From Winogradskyella arenosi (GTDB taxonomy: Bacteria > Bacteroidota > Bacteroidia > Flavobacteriales > Flavobacteriaceae): a DNA stretch of 64,000 nt. Positions 34,081-41,635 of this stretch are shown piece by piece. The stretch's first letter is position 1. The number at the start of each line of letters is the position of its first letter. A program made the translations under genes and the position numbers. The stretch is taken from the NCBI RefSeq assembly GCF_003337305.1, contig NZ_QPJO01000001.1:62001-126000 (forward strand), in the 5' to 3' direction. The notes beneath the pieces are model-generated. The model ran no database searches. It was not told where the DNA came from and was given only the letters and a program-made list of their open reading frames with translations.

Positions 34081-34845
34081 TTATTTTTTGTGTCTTACTA
34101 ATAAATCCATCAATGTGATAGATGCATCTTCCATATCATTTACAATACTATCAATCTTAGCGATGATGTAATTATAAAAGATCTGAAGAATAATCGCTAC
34201 GATAAGACCAAATACAGTTGTTAAAAGTGCTACTTTAATACCACCTGCTACTAAAGAAGGTTGCATATCACCTGCAGCTTCAATTTTATCGAAGGCTTGA
34301 ATCATACCGATTACCGTACCCATGAAACCAAGCATTGGTGCCAAAGCGATAAATAAAGAAATCCAAGACACATTCTTTTCTAATTGACCCATTTGTACTC
34401 CACCGTAAGCGACAACAGCTTTTTCAGCAGCATCGATACCTTCATCGGTTCTGTCTAAACCTTGATAGAAAATAGAAGCAACAGGTCCTTTTGTATTTCT
34501 ACAAACTTCCTTAGCAGCCTCAACACCACCTGAATTAAGGGCATCTTCTACATTTTGGGTTAATTTCTTTGTGTTTGTTGTGGAAAGGTTTAAGAAGATA
34601 ATTCTCTCAATAGCAATCGCTAATCCAAGAATTAAACATAGTAGTACAATACCCATAAAGCCTGGACCACCTTCAATAAAACGCTTTTTTAATTCTTGAT
34701 GGAAACTTACATCCTCAGAAGCAGGCTCTTCTTGAGCTAAAGTTGTTACAGTTGCTGTTGTAGTTGCCAATGTTGTTGCATTCGCATTAACAGTTCCGAT
34801 CGCCATTAAACATGTTATGGCAAGGATAGAAAATAATCTTTTCAT
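34081..34845 (-). CDS. exbB: MotA/TolQ/ExbB proton channel family protein
   Basis: This 254-residue protein is the channel partner of the two ExbD proteins. It has an N-terminal signal-like segment with a Thr/Ala-rich stretch, a membrane helix (about 60-80), a cytoplasmic domain, and the characteristic TolQ/ExbB tail with two helices containing GFMGTVIGMIQAF and LLTTVFGLIVAIILQIF. It is the first gene of a minus-strand operon with the 145-residue membrane protein and two exbD genes, spaced 8-12 bases. A promoter with TTG-N18-TATCTTTA lies upstream. No TonB gene is in the window. Confidence 0.92.
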   Translation of the reverse strand: MKRLFSILAITCLMAIGTVNANATTLATTTATVTTLAQEEPASEDVSFHQELKKRFIEGGPGFMGIVLLCLILGLAIAIERIIFLNLSTTNTKKLTQNVEDALNSGGVEAAKEVCRNTKGPVASIFYQGLDRTDEGIDAAEKAVVAYGGVQMGQLEKNVSWISLFIALAPMLGFMGTVIGMIQAFDKIEAAGDMQPSLVAGGIKVALLTTVFGLIVAIILQIFYNYIIAKIDSIVNDMEDASITLMDLLVRHKK

Positions 34846-34877
34846 TGTCTAAATCTTAATTTTATTAGTTAAAGTGT

Positions 34878-34906
34878 TAAAGATAAAAAAAAATATGCAA
34901 TTACAA
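34878..34906 (-). promoter_or_regulatory. Predicted promoter of the ExbB/ExbD operon
   Basis: On the minus strand a TTG (34904-34906) and TATCTTTA (34878-34885) are 18 bases apart, close to the Bacteroidota consensus with A in place of the final G. It lies 32 bases before the exbB ATG. Confidence 0.4.
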
Positions 34907-34918
34907 CCTAAATATCAG

Positions 34919-35006
34919 CAGAGAGGAAGGGATTCGAACCCTCGATACCCTTTTGGAGTATACACACTTTCCAGGCGTGCGCCTTCGACCACTCGGCCAC
35001 CTCTCT
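34919..35006 (-). tRNA. tRNA-Ser (anticodon GGA)
   Basis: On the minus strand an 88-base sequence folds as a class II tRNA: 7-bp acceptor stem (AGAGAGG with CCTCTCT), GCCGAGTGG D-arm, anticodon loop CTGGAAA with anticodon GGA (34972-34970), an extended variable arm and the TTCGAATC T-loop, with discriminator G73. The GGA anticodon reads UCC/UCU serine codons. The CCA end is not encoded. A TAATTTTG box (35019-35026) lies upstream on the same strand and may be its promoter. It sits between ansA and the exbB operon. Confidence 0.97.
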
Positions 35007-35018
35007 CTAAATTTATTT

Positions 35019-35026
35019 CAAAATTA
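35019..35026 (-). promoter_or_regulatory. Predicted -7 box of tRNA-Ser
   Basis: TAATTTTG on the minus strand lies 12 bases before the tRNA 5' end. No clear TTG at normal spacing was seen. Confidence 0.4.
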
Positions 35027-35080
35027 CATTGTGCCAAATAACGAAAAAATCTTCAAACACTAAAATTTATACTGTTATTT

Positions 35081-36109
35081 TTAGGACATTTCTCCGCGTA
35101 ATGACGTTTCAAAAATAGTTTTAAATTCTTTATGATTTACATTTTCTCCTAAAAGATACATCAATTTTGTAACGGCTGCTTCCGTAGTGATGTCTCTTCC
35201 AGATATTACGCCCAATAATTTAAGATCGGAGCTGGTTTCATACTGTCCCATATTCACACTTCCACCAGCACATTGGGTCACATTCACAATGTGTAGTCCG
35301 TTTCTTATCGCATTTGCAATTAGCGTTAAAAACCAAGGTTCGGTCGTGGCATTTCCGGAGCCATAAGTTTCAAGAACAAGCCCTTTAATGAGCTTGCTTG
35401 TAAGAATAGCCTCGCAAATAGGTTGCGAGATTCCTGGAAAGAGTTTTAAGACTCCAATTCTGGTGTCCATTGCCGTTCTTAAAACCAGTTTACTATTAGG
35501 TTTCGGTCGCCATAAGGAGTCTGTATTTACCTTTAAATGCACGCCCGATTCTGCTAAATTGGGGTAGTTAAACGATTCAAAAGCTTCAAAATGTTCGGCG
35601 TTTAATTTTATGGTGCGGTTACCACGGTATAATTTGTATTCAAAATACAATCCGACTTCTCGAATTACAGGTTTCCCTTCTATTTGAAGAGACGCCATTT
35701 GAATAGAGGTAATCAGATTTTCTTTGGCATCGGTTCTTAAGTCGCCAATAGGCAATTGCGACCCGGTTAAAATTACAGGCTTGGCTAGATTTTCTAACAT
35801 AAAACTTAAGGCTGATGCCGTGTAGCTCATGGTATCGCTGCCGTGCAAGACTACAAATCCGTCAAAATCTGAATAATGCGTTCCTATTATTGTGGCGATA
35901 TCGGCCCAATATTTAGGATGCATATTAGAGGAATCTATAGGCTCTTCAAAAGAAATGGTTTCTATACTACAATCTAAGAGTCTTAGTTCGGGAATTTTTA
36001 CCAGCAAACTATTAAAATCGAACGCTTTTAAAAACCCGGTATCAACATCTTTGATCATACCAATGGTTCCCCCAGTATATATTAATAAAATATGCGGTTG
36101 TTTTCCCAT
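35081..36109 (-). CDS. ansA: Type I asparaginase
   Basis: This 342-residue cytoplasmic-type enzyme hydrolyses L-asparagine to aspartate and ammonia. The two catalytic threonine regions are visible: YTGGTIGMI near residue 12 and VLHGSDTMSYTASALSFML near 90, with the family segment TGSQLPIGDLRTDAKENL after it. There is no signal peptide. The gene follows tatD on the minus strand with a one-base gap, and the two are probably one transcript. The length fits type I asparaginases. Confidence 0.93.
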   Translation of the reverse strand: MGKQPHILLIYTGGTIGMIKDVDTGFLKAFDFNSLLVKIPELRLLDCSIETISFEEPIDSSNMHPKYWADIATIIGTHYSDFDGFVVLHGSDTMSYTASALSFMLENLAKPVILTGSQLPIGDLRTDAKENLITSIQMASLQIEGKPVIREVGLYFEYKLYRGNRTIKLNAEHFEAFESFNYPNLAESGVHLKVNTDSLWRPKPNSKLVLRTAMDTRIGVLKLFPGISQPICEAILTSKLIKGLVLETYGSGNATTEPWFLTLIANAIRNGLHIVNVTQCAGGSVNMGQYETSSDLKLLGVISGRDITTEAAVTKLMYLLGENVNHKEFKTIFETSLRGEMS

Positions 36110-36110
36110 T

Positions 36111-36878
36111 TTAGATTCCGAATACGGCTTTTGAATTTTCTGTAGTTACTTTAGCGATCTCTTCTACAGAGACGTCATAAAGTTCTGATAATTTCTCTGC
36201 CACTTTATAGATGTAGGCACTCTCATTTCGTTTTCCACGGTAGGGTTTTGGTGCTAAATACGGCGCATCTGTCTCTAAAACAATATATTGAAGGTCAATT
36301 TGATTTATAAACTGATCGATCTTCCCATTCTTAAAGGTCACCACACCACCAATACCAAGTTTCATTTGATACGATATAGCTTGCTGTGCTTGCGCTAAAG
36401 TACCGGTAAAACAATGGAAAATTCCGAATAAATCATCCGACTTTTCCTCCTCTAACACCTGAAAAACTTCATCGAAAGCCGCTCTACAGTGAATTACAAT
36501 CGGTAACTTGTACTGTTTTGCCCATTGTATTTGTTGTCTAAAGGCTTCAATCTGAATTTCTAAAGTAGACTGATCCCAATACAAATCAATTCCTATTTCT
36601 CCGATGGCCACAAACGAACGTGTTGCCAATTGAGTTTCTACATGACGGAGCTCTTCTTTATAATTCTCCTTAACAGAAGTGGGGTGTAAACCGGCCATTA
36701 AAAAGACATGTTCAGGAAAATCAGCTTCGAGTTGCAGCATAGATGCGGTATGTGAAGCATCGATGGCAGGAATAAAAAATCGAGACACGCCAGCCTCTAA
36801 AGCTCTTTGCATCATCGCAGCGCGATCTTCATTAAAAGCATCGCTATATAAGTGGGTATGGGTATCGGTAATTATCAT
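36111..36878 (-). CDS. TatD family metal-dependent hydrolase
   Basis: This 255-residue TIM-barrel amidohydrolase has the family metal-binding residues H7 and H9 in DTHTHLYS, EIGIDLYWD near residue 95, HCRAAFDEV near 130, HCFTGT near 155 and LETDAPYLAP near 200. TatD-type enzymes are magnesium-dependent 3'-5' exonucleases/DNases in some cases. It precedes ansA with a one-base gap. The start at 36878 is only four bases after a TATTTTTG box, so its message is predicted leaderless. Confidence 0.93.
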   Translation of the reverse strand: MIITDTHTHLYSDAFNEDRAAMMQRALEAGVSRFFIPAIDASHTASMLQLEADFPEHVFLMAGLHPTSVKENYKEELRHVETQLATRSFVAIGEIGIDLYWDQSTLEIQIEAFRQQIQWAKQYKLPIVIHCRAAFDEVFQVLEEEKSDDLFGIFHCFTGTLAQAQQAISYQMKLGIGGVVTFKNGKIDQFINQIDLQYIVLETDAPYLAPKPYRGKRNESAYIYKVAEKLSELYDVSVEEIAKVTTENSKAVFGI

Positions 36879-36882
36879 GCTG

Positions 36883-36890
36883 CAAAAATA
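36883..36890 (-). promoter_or_regulatory. Predicted -7 box of tatD-ansA (leaderless)
   Basis: TATTTTTG followed by CAGC and then directly the ATG. It has the extended TAnnTTTGCAGC form. The start codon lies four bases after the box, so transcription would begin at or beside it. Confidence 0.5.
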
Positions 36891-36998
36891 AAAAAGTCAA
36901 CGTGGATAGGCCTACTTTCATAAGAGTATTTGCTCCATTATCCTTTGGTCTGTCAAACCTATATACACCTCCTCACCTACACCGCATTGCAACTTGTT

Positions 36999-38294
36999 TT
37001 ATTCTAAACGCTTGAGCAATTGCTGCGCCTTCATATAGGTATTTGCGTCTTGAGGTATACTTTGTAAAACGTCAATGCAAGCCGCAATATTATCTTGCTT
37101 TAAATGGCTTAAGGCTAAAATCCACTTTGCCTTAGCCCTATATGCCGAACTGCCCTCTATAATTTTTAAAAGTAAATGATTAGCCTCTTCAAACTGGTTG
37201 GTTTCTACCAAGGCTATACTTTTATACATTTGAATCTCTAAATTGGCAAAATCGGCCTCTAGGATTTCATTAAACGCCTCCAAAGCTCCCGCATAGTCTT
37301 GCGTATTAAAACGTTCTTCTGCTAATTTGGTGGTGATATCATCCGGACTTCGCTGCATTAAACTAATGCTTTTAAAATCGTTATAATCTTCATAGCTAGG
37401 ATTTGCAAAAATAGAGAACACCAGCACGACACCTATTAAAAAAACAACCACCACAACAGCAATTGTTAAGGTTTTAGATTTTTTTGATGGTTTGGGTTGA
37501 AGCGCTTCAGCCTCTAAAGCATTAAAATATTGATTAGAAATAACATCGAGGTTGGCCTTAAAGTCTCCAATTTCTTGTTCGTGTTTTAGACCATCTTCCA
37601 AATAAGCTTGAAGGCTGCTATAGATTTGAAAGGCTTCTTTAAGATTGCCATCGCCATTTAACTCGGCTTCAAAATTCAAACGGACATCCGAGGACATGGT
37701 TTTGGCTTGGTACTTTTGAAACATATCGAAACCCTCCGTATTTAACTTCACATGGTTACTCGCGTCTGACTGCTGCAAAACCAAAGTGGTCCATTCTGCT
37801 AAACAAGTGGTTTTGTTATTCTCTTCCGCTGAGGGATTCTTCAATAAAGAAAGGTCTTCTTCAGAAGTTAGCAACACGTCTTTACATGCGTTAGACAATT
37901 GCTGAAAACCGGTTTCATACCTACGGTTTTCATTTTCGTGAGCGATGGTTTTAGAAACCCACATTTCTACTACGGCTTCTGAAGGAGCTAACGCATTAAG
38001 ATCAACTTGCCGGTTTGTATCGCGCCGCTGTAATTCTAACCCCCAACGGTGTTGACAAAGGGATAAAAAGTAGGTGCCAAATGCACAAGGAAGCACAACA
38101 TTATGCTGCCTAAAATAATGGTAGATGACAATGACCGTTTCTTGAATGATATCTTGAGCATCGTAAACATCACCGTGCTGTTGCTTAATAAAGTTAATGA
38201 CGCTTGGTGCCCACTGCTTATAAATAGCGTGAACAATCGCGGTATCGTTAGCAACTAATCTATTACAATAATTTTGATCCTTATGGTTTTGCAT
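36999..38294 (-). CDS. Sigma-70-like domain fused to anti-sigma-like, membrane and TPR parts
   Basis: This 431-residue protein joins modules usually found in separate genes. Residues about 14-95 match ECF/sigma-70 region 2 (YDAQDIIQETVIVIYHYF and a basic tail). About 128-172 is a region-4-like segment with LSNACKDVLL and a conserved CLAEW pattern, but its HTH turn is eroded. About 188-240 has the pattern of Bacteroidota anti-sigma N-termini (Fx3Yx4MSx4LxFExELxxDxxL). A transmembrane helix lies at 275-296, followed by TPR-type helices (about 320-430). Topology would put the sigma part in the cytoplasm and the repeats in the periplasm. It could be a membrane-tethered sigma factor released by proteolysis, or a degenerate regulator. 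Downstream of it on the same strand is tatD. Confidence 0.7.
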   Translation of the reverse strand: MQNHKDQNYCNRLVANDTAIVHAIYKQWAPSVINFIKQQHGDVYDAQDIIQETVIVIYHYFRQHNVVLPCAFGTYFLSLCQHRWGLELQRRDTNRQVDLNALAPSEAVVEMWVSKTIAHENENRRYETGFQQLSNACKDVLLTSEEDLSLLKNPSAEENNKTTCLAEWTTLVLQQSDASNHVKLNTEGFDMFQKYQAKTMSSDVRLNFEAELNGDGNLKEAFQIYSSLQAYLEDGLKHEQEIGDFKANLDVISNQYFNALEAEALQPKPSKKSKTLTIAVVVVVFLIGVVLVFSIFANPSYEDYNDFKSISLMQRSPDDITTKLAEERFNTQDYAGALEAFNEILEADFANLEIQMYKSIALVETNQFEEANHLLLKIIEGSSAYRAKAKWILALSHLKQDNIAACIDVLQSIPQDANTYMKAQQLLKRLE

Positions 38295-38538
38295 TTAGGC
38301 ATGTATTTATAAACGAATTTAAAACATTTTCATGTAACACTAGGTCATAAACCCTAAGCTTCATTGAAGTAAAATAAGAAATACATTATAGCTTCATTGG
38401 TGAATTTAAAACATTACAATTTAAAAAGAATAATGCCCACTTGATTCTTAAAAAGCGAAACCTTTACTGATTCAATCAAATGGCAGATTTATATGGCTCT
38501 ATTTTACACATTTCGTCATTATTCATCCTAACGGCTTG

Positions 38539-38558
38539 ATAATTGCATTAGCAATTAT
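38539..38558. promoter_or_regulatory. Perfect inverted repeat upstream of aspartic protease gene
   Basis: ATAATTGC (38539-38546) and GCAATTAT (38551-38558) form a perfect 8-bp inverted repeat with a four-base centre, 24 bases before the protease ATG. It may be an operator or a 5'-leader hairpin. It has no T tail. Confidence 0.45.
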
Positions 38559-38581
38559 TCGATAAAAACGATATAAACCAC

Positions 38582-39022
38582 ATGGAAACGCTAAAAGATT
38601 TTCTCTTAACCAAAGGGTATTCTAAAATAAAATTAAAATACACCAAAACCAATCACTTTGAAATTAAAGCCACTGTCAATGGCGTAAAAGGCCGCTTTAT
38701 TTTAGATACTGGAGCCTCTAATAGTTGTGTAGGTTTTGAAGCCATAGAACGTTTTAACCTTAAAGTGAAGGATTCTGAAATTAAAGCCGTGGGCGCAGGT
38801 GCTTCTGACATGATGACACAGATTTCTACCTCTAATGCCATTAAAGTGGGGAAATGGAAAAAGAAACGCGTCTCCCTGATCCTCTTTAATCTGTCTCATG
38901 TGAATAACGGTCTTATTAGCCATGATGCAGATCCGGTAGACGGGATTTTAGGCGCTGATATTTTAAAGAAAGGGAAAGCCGTGATTGATTATGAGAAAAA
39001 GTACTTGTATTTAAAATTGTAA
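38582..39022 (+). CDS. Retroviral-like aspartic protease (clan AA)
   Basis: This 146-residue protein carries the single-copy active-site signature FILDTGASNS with D42-T43-G44-A45, followed by the flap-like and hydrophobic segments typical of clan AA proteases (AVGAGASDMM, DGILGADILKKGKAVIDY). One D-T-G per chain implies a homodimer, as in retropepsins. There is no signal peptide or membrane segment, so a cytoplasmic role is expected; the substrate is unknown. It is followed after 152 bases by the orphan response regulator gene. A perfect inverted repeat lies just upstream. Confidence 0.88.
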   Translation: METLKDFLLTKGYSKIKLKYTKTNHFEIKATVNGVKGRFILDTGASNSCVGFEAIERFNLKVKDSEIKAVGAGASDMMTQISTSNAIKVGKWKKKRVSLILFNLSHVNNGLISHDADPVDGILGADILKKGKAVIDYEKKYLYLKL

Positions 39023-39174
39023 TGGAAATAACAGCGTTGCCCTCCTTGGCAAAACAACCTTTCAATTATTCTAACCTCAACTAAACCTTTTTTTCAAAGG
39101 AAACAATTGTAAGAAATTCCATATACCATAGATTATTTTTATCTTTAGAATCTATTTCTTGAATTAATAGCAAT

Positions 39175-39804
39175 ATGAATCCTACTATTATAATTGCCGA
39201 TGATCATCCATTGGTCTTAAAAGGCCTGCATGACTTTTTAATTGAAAAAGAATTTAATGTTATCGCTAGTGCAAAAAATGGCAAGGAAGCCTTAGCCTTG
39301 CTTAAAGCCCATAAACCAGATATTGCTATTTTAGATATAAAAATGCCTTTTTACACAGGTTTAGAGATTGCTGAACAATGTAAATCTGAAGAAATCCCCA
39401 CCAAAATTGTTTTAATAACATTTGAAAAGGACGAACAAACCTACAACAATGCCAAAGCTTTAGGGATTTACGGATATGTCTTAAAAGAGTTTGCCTTAGT
39501 TGAAATTGAAAATTGCATCCTCTCTATCCTAGATAACAAGCCGTATTTTAGTCCGGAGTTGCTCAACTTTCTAGAACTTCAAGAGCTTCCTAAATATTTT
39601 GATACGCTTACCAATCATGAAAAGGGCATCGTAAAACTTATTTCGGAAAATAAAACTGGAGTGGAGATTGCAGATCACCTAAACATATCTCCTAGAACTG
39701 TAGAAAAACACAAGAGTAATATTATTAAGAAACTTAATTTAGAACCTAAACAAAACAGTTTATTGATTTGGGCCAAAGAACACTCTAAATTTTTAACATC
39801 TTAA
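39175..39804 (+). CDS. Orphan NarL/FixJ-type response regulator
   Basis: This 209-residue protein has a receiver domain (1-120) and a C-terminal LuxR-type HTH (about 142-205). Phosphorylation features are complete: D9-D10 acid pair, phospho-acceptor D54 (ILDIKMP), T82 and K104 (YVLKEF). The HTH reads NKTGVEIADHLNISPRTVEKHKSNIIKKL, a good DNA-binding signature. No histidine kinase lies next to it. Two identical perfect inverted repeats (39825-39842 and 40015-40030) lie in the non-coding DNA just downstream and could be its own operators. A TATCTTTA box at 39140-39147 may be its -7 element. Confidence 0.92.
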   Translation: MNPTIIIADDHPLVLKGLHDFLIEKEFNVIASAKNGKEALALLKAHKPDIAILDIKMPFYTGLEIAEQCKSEEIPTKIVLITFEKDEQTYNNAKALGIYGYVLKEFALVEIENCILSILDNKPYFSPELLNFLELQELPKYFDTLTNHEKGIVKLISENKTGVEIADHLNISPRTVEKHKSNIIKKLNLEPKQNSLLIWAKEHSKFLTS

Positions 39805-39824
39805 CACGACCTCTACCTTAGAAA

Positions 39825-39842
39825 ATACGTAAAGTTACGTAT
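39825..39842. promoter_or_regulatory. Perfect palindromic operator, copy 1
   Basis: ATACGTAAAGTTACGTAT is a perfect inverted repeat: 8-bp arms around a two-base centre AG. It lies 21 bases after the response regulator stop. The same 16-bp core recurs at 40015-40030. A dimeric NarL-type regulator is a plausible binder, by analogy with inverted-repeat sites of that family. Confidence 0.55.
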
Positions 39843-39995
39843 AGTATGCCATTTTATTTTTTATGACCTTTACTCTATGTTACAAATGTAGGGGTTGTAG
39901 CATGAATTTTGTTATTAGTTAATTCTAAAACAATTGGATTAATTAATTCTTAGGGATTATTATGGGCCTCGAACATCCGTTCGAGGCCTTTTTTT
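39843..39995 (+). ncRNA. Candidate small RNA unit 1 after the regulator gene
   Basis: This 153-base non-coding stretch begins right after palindrome copy 1 and ends in a perfect 10-bp GC-rich terminator (39965-39995). It holds no reading frame longer than a few codons. The layout operator, short transcript, strong terminator is that of a small regulatory RNA. A promoter box could not be recognised, so it may instead be the read-through tail of the regulator mRNA. Confidence 0.35.
39965..39995 (+). terminator. Strong intrinsic terminator in the non-coding stretch
   Basis: GGCCTCGAAC (39965-39974) pairs perfectly with GTTCGAGGCC (39979-39988), 10 pairs with a four-base loop, then seven T. Confidence 0.95.
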
Positions 39996-40014
39996 GATTT
40001 AACCTTTAAAAATT

Positions 40015-40030
40015 TACGTAAAGTTACGTA
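40015..40030. promoter_or_regulatory. Perfect palindromic operator, copy 2
   Basis: TACGTAAAGTTACGTA is identical to the core of copy 1: 7-bp perfect arms around AG. A TTG follows at once (40031-40033), with a CAATTTTA segment 19 bases further on, a weak promoter match. The two copies are 190 bases apart. Confidence 0.55.
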
Positions 40031-40134
40031 TTGCACTGTAAACTAATTATTTGCAATTTTACATCAGCTATTAATTCTAACTTAGGTTAAATCCTAAAAA
40101 AGCTCTGGATAGCATTATTTATTCAGAGCTTTTT
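40031..40134 (+). ncRNA. Candidate small RNA or leader unit 2
   Basis: After palindrome copy 2 comes about 66 bases without a reading frame, then a hairpin at 40097-40134 with a T tail, 17 bases before the ATG of the 39-residue gene. It may be a second small RNA or an attenuated leader of that gene. It shares the short motif ATTAATTCT with unit 1. Support is structural only. Confidence 0.35.
40097..40134 (+). terminator. Terminator or attenuator before the 39-residue gene
   Basis: AAAAAGCTCTG (40097-40107) pairs with CAGAGCTTTTT (40124-40134), 11 pairs plus three more inside the loop, with the T run forming the 3' arm end. Placed before the small ORF, it may attenuate it. Confidence 0.7.
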
Positions 40135-40150
40135 AAAACGTATTAAGACT

Positions 40151-40270
40151 ATGGAAACAATGAAAAATCATTCAACAACAAAAAGGGACAGAGTATTTAT
40201 CATCTTGTTAATTGTGAGTTCAGTCATAGTAATCTCAGCAAATCTAGCTGTTAATTTTTATAGTTCATAA
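40151..40270 (+). CDS. 39-residue single-helix membrane protein
   Basis: An ATG frame of 39 codons encodes a basic, polar N-terminus (NHSTTKRDR), one strongly hydrophobic helix (about residues 16-35, VFIILLIVSSVIVISANLAV) and a short tail. It is preceded by an attenuator-like hairpin and followed by a strong terminator (40291-40322). Such short membrane proteins often act as stress peptides, toxins or regulators of larger complexes. No family is recognised. Confidence 0.5.
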   Translation: METMKNHSTTKRDRVFIILLIVSSVIVISANLAVNFYSS

Positions 40271-40290
40271 ACATTTTAATAAGGGGAAAA

Positions 40291-40322
40291 AAAAGCGCCA
40301 TCTCTAAGGAGATGGCGCTTTT
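40291..40322. terminator. Bidirectional intrinsic terminator
   Basis: AAAAGCGCCATCTC and GAGATGGCGCTTTT form a perfect 14-bp stem around a four-base loop. A-rich and T-rich flanks on both sides let it serve the small gene on the plus strand and odhB on the minus strand. Confidence 0.95.
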
Positions 40323-40342
40323 GATATATCTATAAGTACGGC

Positions 40343-41557
40343 TTATAATTCTAAAGCCTTAGTTATATTATTATCCATTAATAATTCTTGTGGATTTTCT
40401 AATGCTTCTTTTACCGCAACTAGGAATCCAACAGATTCTTTACCATCAATAATTCTATGGTCATAAGATAATGCCACATACATCATTGGGTGAATTTCAA
40501 CTTTACCATCTACAGCGATAGGACGCTCTATAATGTTGTGCATTCCTAAAATACCACTCTGAGGAGGGTTAATAATAGGTGTAGACAACATACTTCCAAA
40601 GACACCACCGTTAGTAATTGTAAAGGTACCACCAGTCATTTCATCCACAGTAATTTGTCCGTCTCTAGCTCTAAGTGCTAAACGTTTTACTTCAGACTCA
40701 ACACCTCTAAACGATAGGTTTTCTGCATTTCTAATTACAGGAACCATTAAACCTTTAGGTCCTGAGACAGCAATACTGATGTCTACAAAATCATAGGTTA
40801 ACATCTCCTTACCATCAATCATAGAATTTACAGCAGGATACATTTTTAATGCTCTTACAACCGCTAAAGAAAAGAAACTCATAAACCCTAAGCTTACACC
40901 GTGCTTGGCCTTGAATTCTTCTTTGTATTGCTTACGTAATTCAAAAATAGGCGTCATATTAACCTCATTAAAGGTGGTTAACATAGCCGTCGTATTTTTA
41001 GCTTCCACTAAACGTTCTGCAACTTTACGACGTAACATAGACATTTTACTATGCGTCGTTCCTCTATTTCCTCCGGTTGGTGTTCCCATGGAAGGCACAG
41101 CTTTTACAGCATCTTCTTTAGTTACTCTCCCATCTTTACCGGTACCAGAAACAGCACTTGCATCCATACCTTTTTCAGCTAAAACTTTCTTTGCAGCCGG
41201 ACTTGCAGTCCCCGTCGCATAGGTTTTAGATTCTGAAGCTGCTGGTTTTGGCGCTTCTGCTTTAGGCGCTTCTTCCTTAGTTTCTGTAGTCGCTGACGCT
41301 TCTCCACCTTCTGGCTTTTCGGCACTTGTATCAATTAAACAAACTACCGCACCAACGGCAACCGCATCACCTTCTTCAGCTTTAAGTGTAATTGTTCCAC
41401 TCACTTCCGCTGGCAACTCTAATGTTGCTTTGTCACTGTCTACCTCAGCAATGGCCTGATCTTTTTCTACATAATCTCCATCTTGCACTAACCACTCTGC
41501 AATTTCCACCTCAGTAATTGACTCGCCTGGTGAAGGCACTTTCATTTCTAAAATCAT
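40343..41557 (-). CDS. odhB: 2-oxoglutarate dehydrogenase E2, dihydrolipoyllysine succinyltransferase
   Basis: This 404-residue subunit of the 2-oxoglutarate dehydrogenase complex moves the succinyl group to CoA. It has an N-terminal lipoyl domain with the lipoyl lysine K43 in [10 protein letters not shown], an Ala/Glu/Lys/Pro linker (about 80-120), an E3/E1-binding domain ([32 protein letters not shown]-type segment near 125-150) and the catalytic domain with H367 and D371 in [10 protein letters not shown]. It follows sucA on the minus strand with 78 bases between and ends at the bidirectional terminator. Confidence 0.97.
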   Translation of the reverse strand: MILEMKVPSPGESITEVEIAEWLVQDGDYVEKDQAIAEVDSDKATLELPAEVSGTITLKAEEGDAVAVGAVVCLIDTSAEKPEGGEASATTETKEEAPKAEAPKPAASESKTYATGTASPAAKKVLAEKGMDASAVSGTGKDGRVTKEDAVKAVPSMGTPTGGNRGTTHSKMSMLRRKVAERLVEAKNTTAMLTTFNEVNMTPIFELRKQYKEEFKAKHGVSLGFMSFFSLAVVRALKMYPAVNSMIDGKEMLTYDFVDISIAVSGPKGLMVPVIRNAENLSFRGVESEVKRLALRARDGQITVDEMTGGTFTITNGGVFGSMLSTPIINPPQSGILGMHNIIERPIAVDGKVEIHPMMYVALSYDHRIIDGKESVGFLVAVKEALENPQELLMDNNITKALEL

Positions 41558-41635
41558 ATTGTAATATTTATAACCTATGGTTTTAAGTTGTTCTTGTTTG
41601 ACGGTATCTTCTCTAAAGAAAAGATCCTTAATTTA

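Noticed and set aside
40905-41222. 105-aa plus-strand ORF inside odhB
   Set aside because: It is antisense to a well-supported gene and shows no domain.
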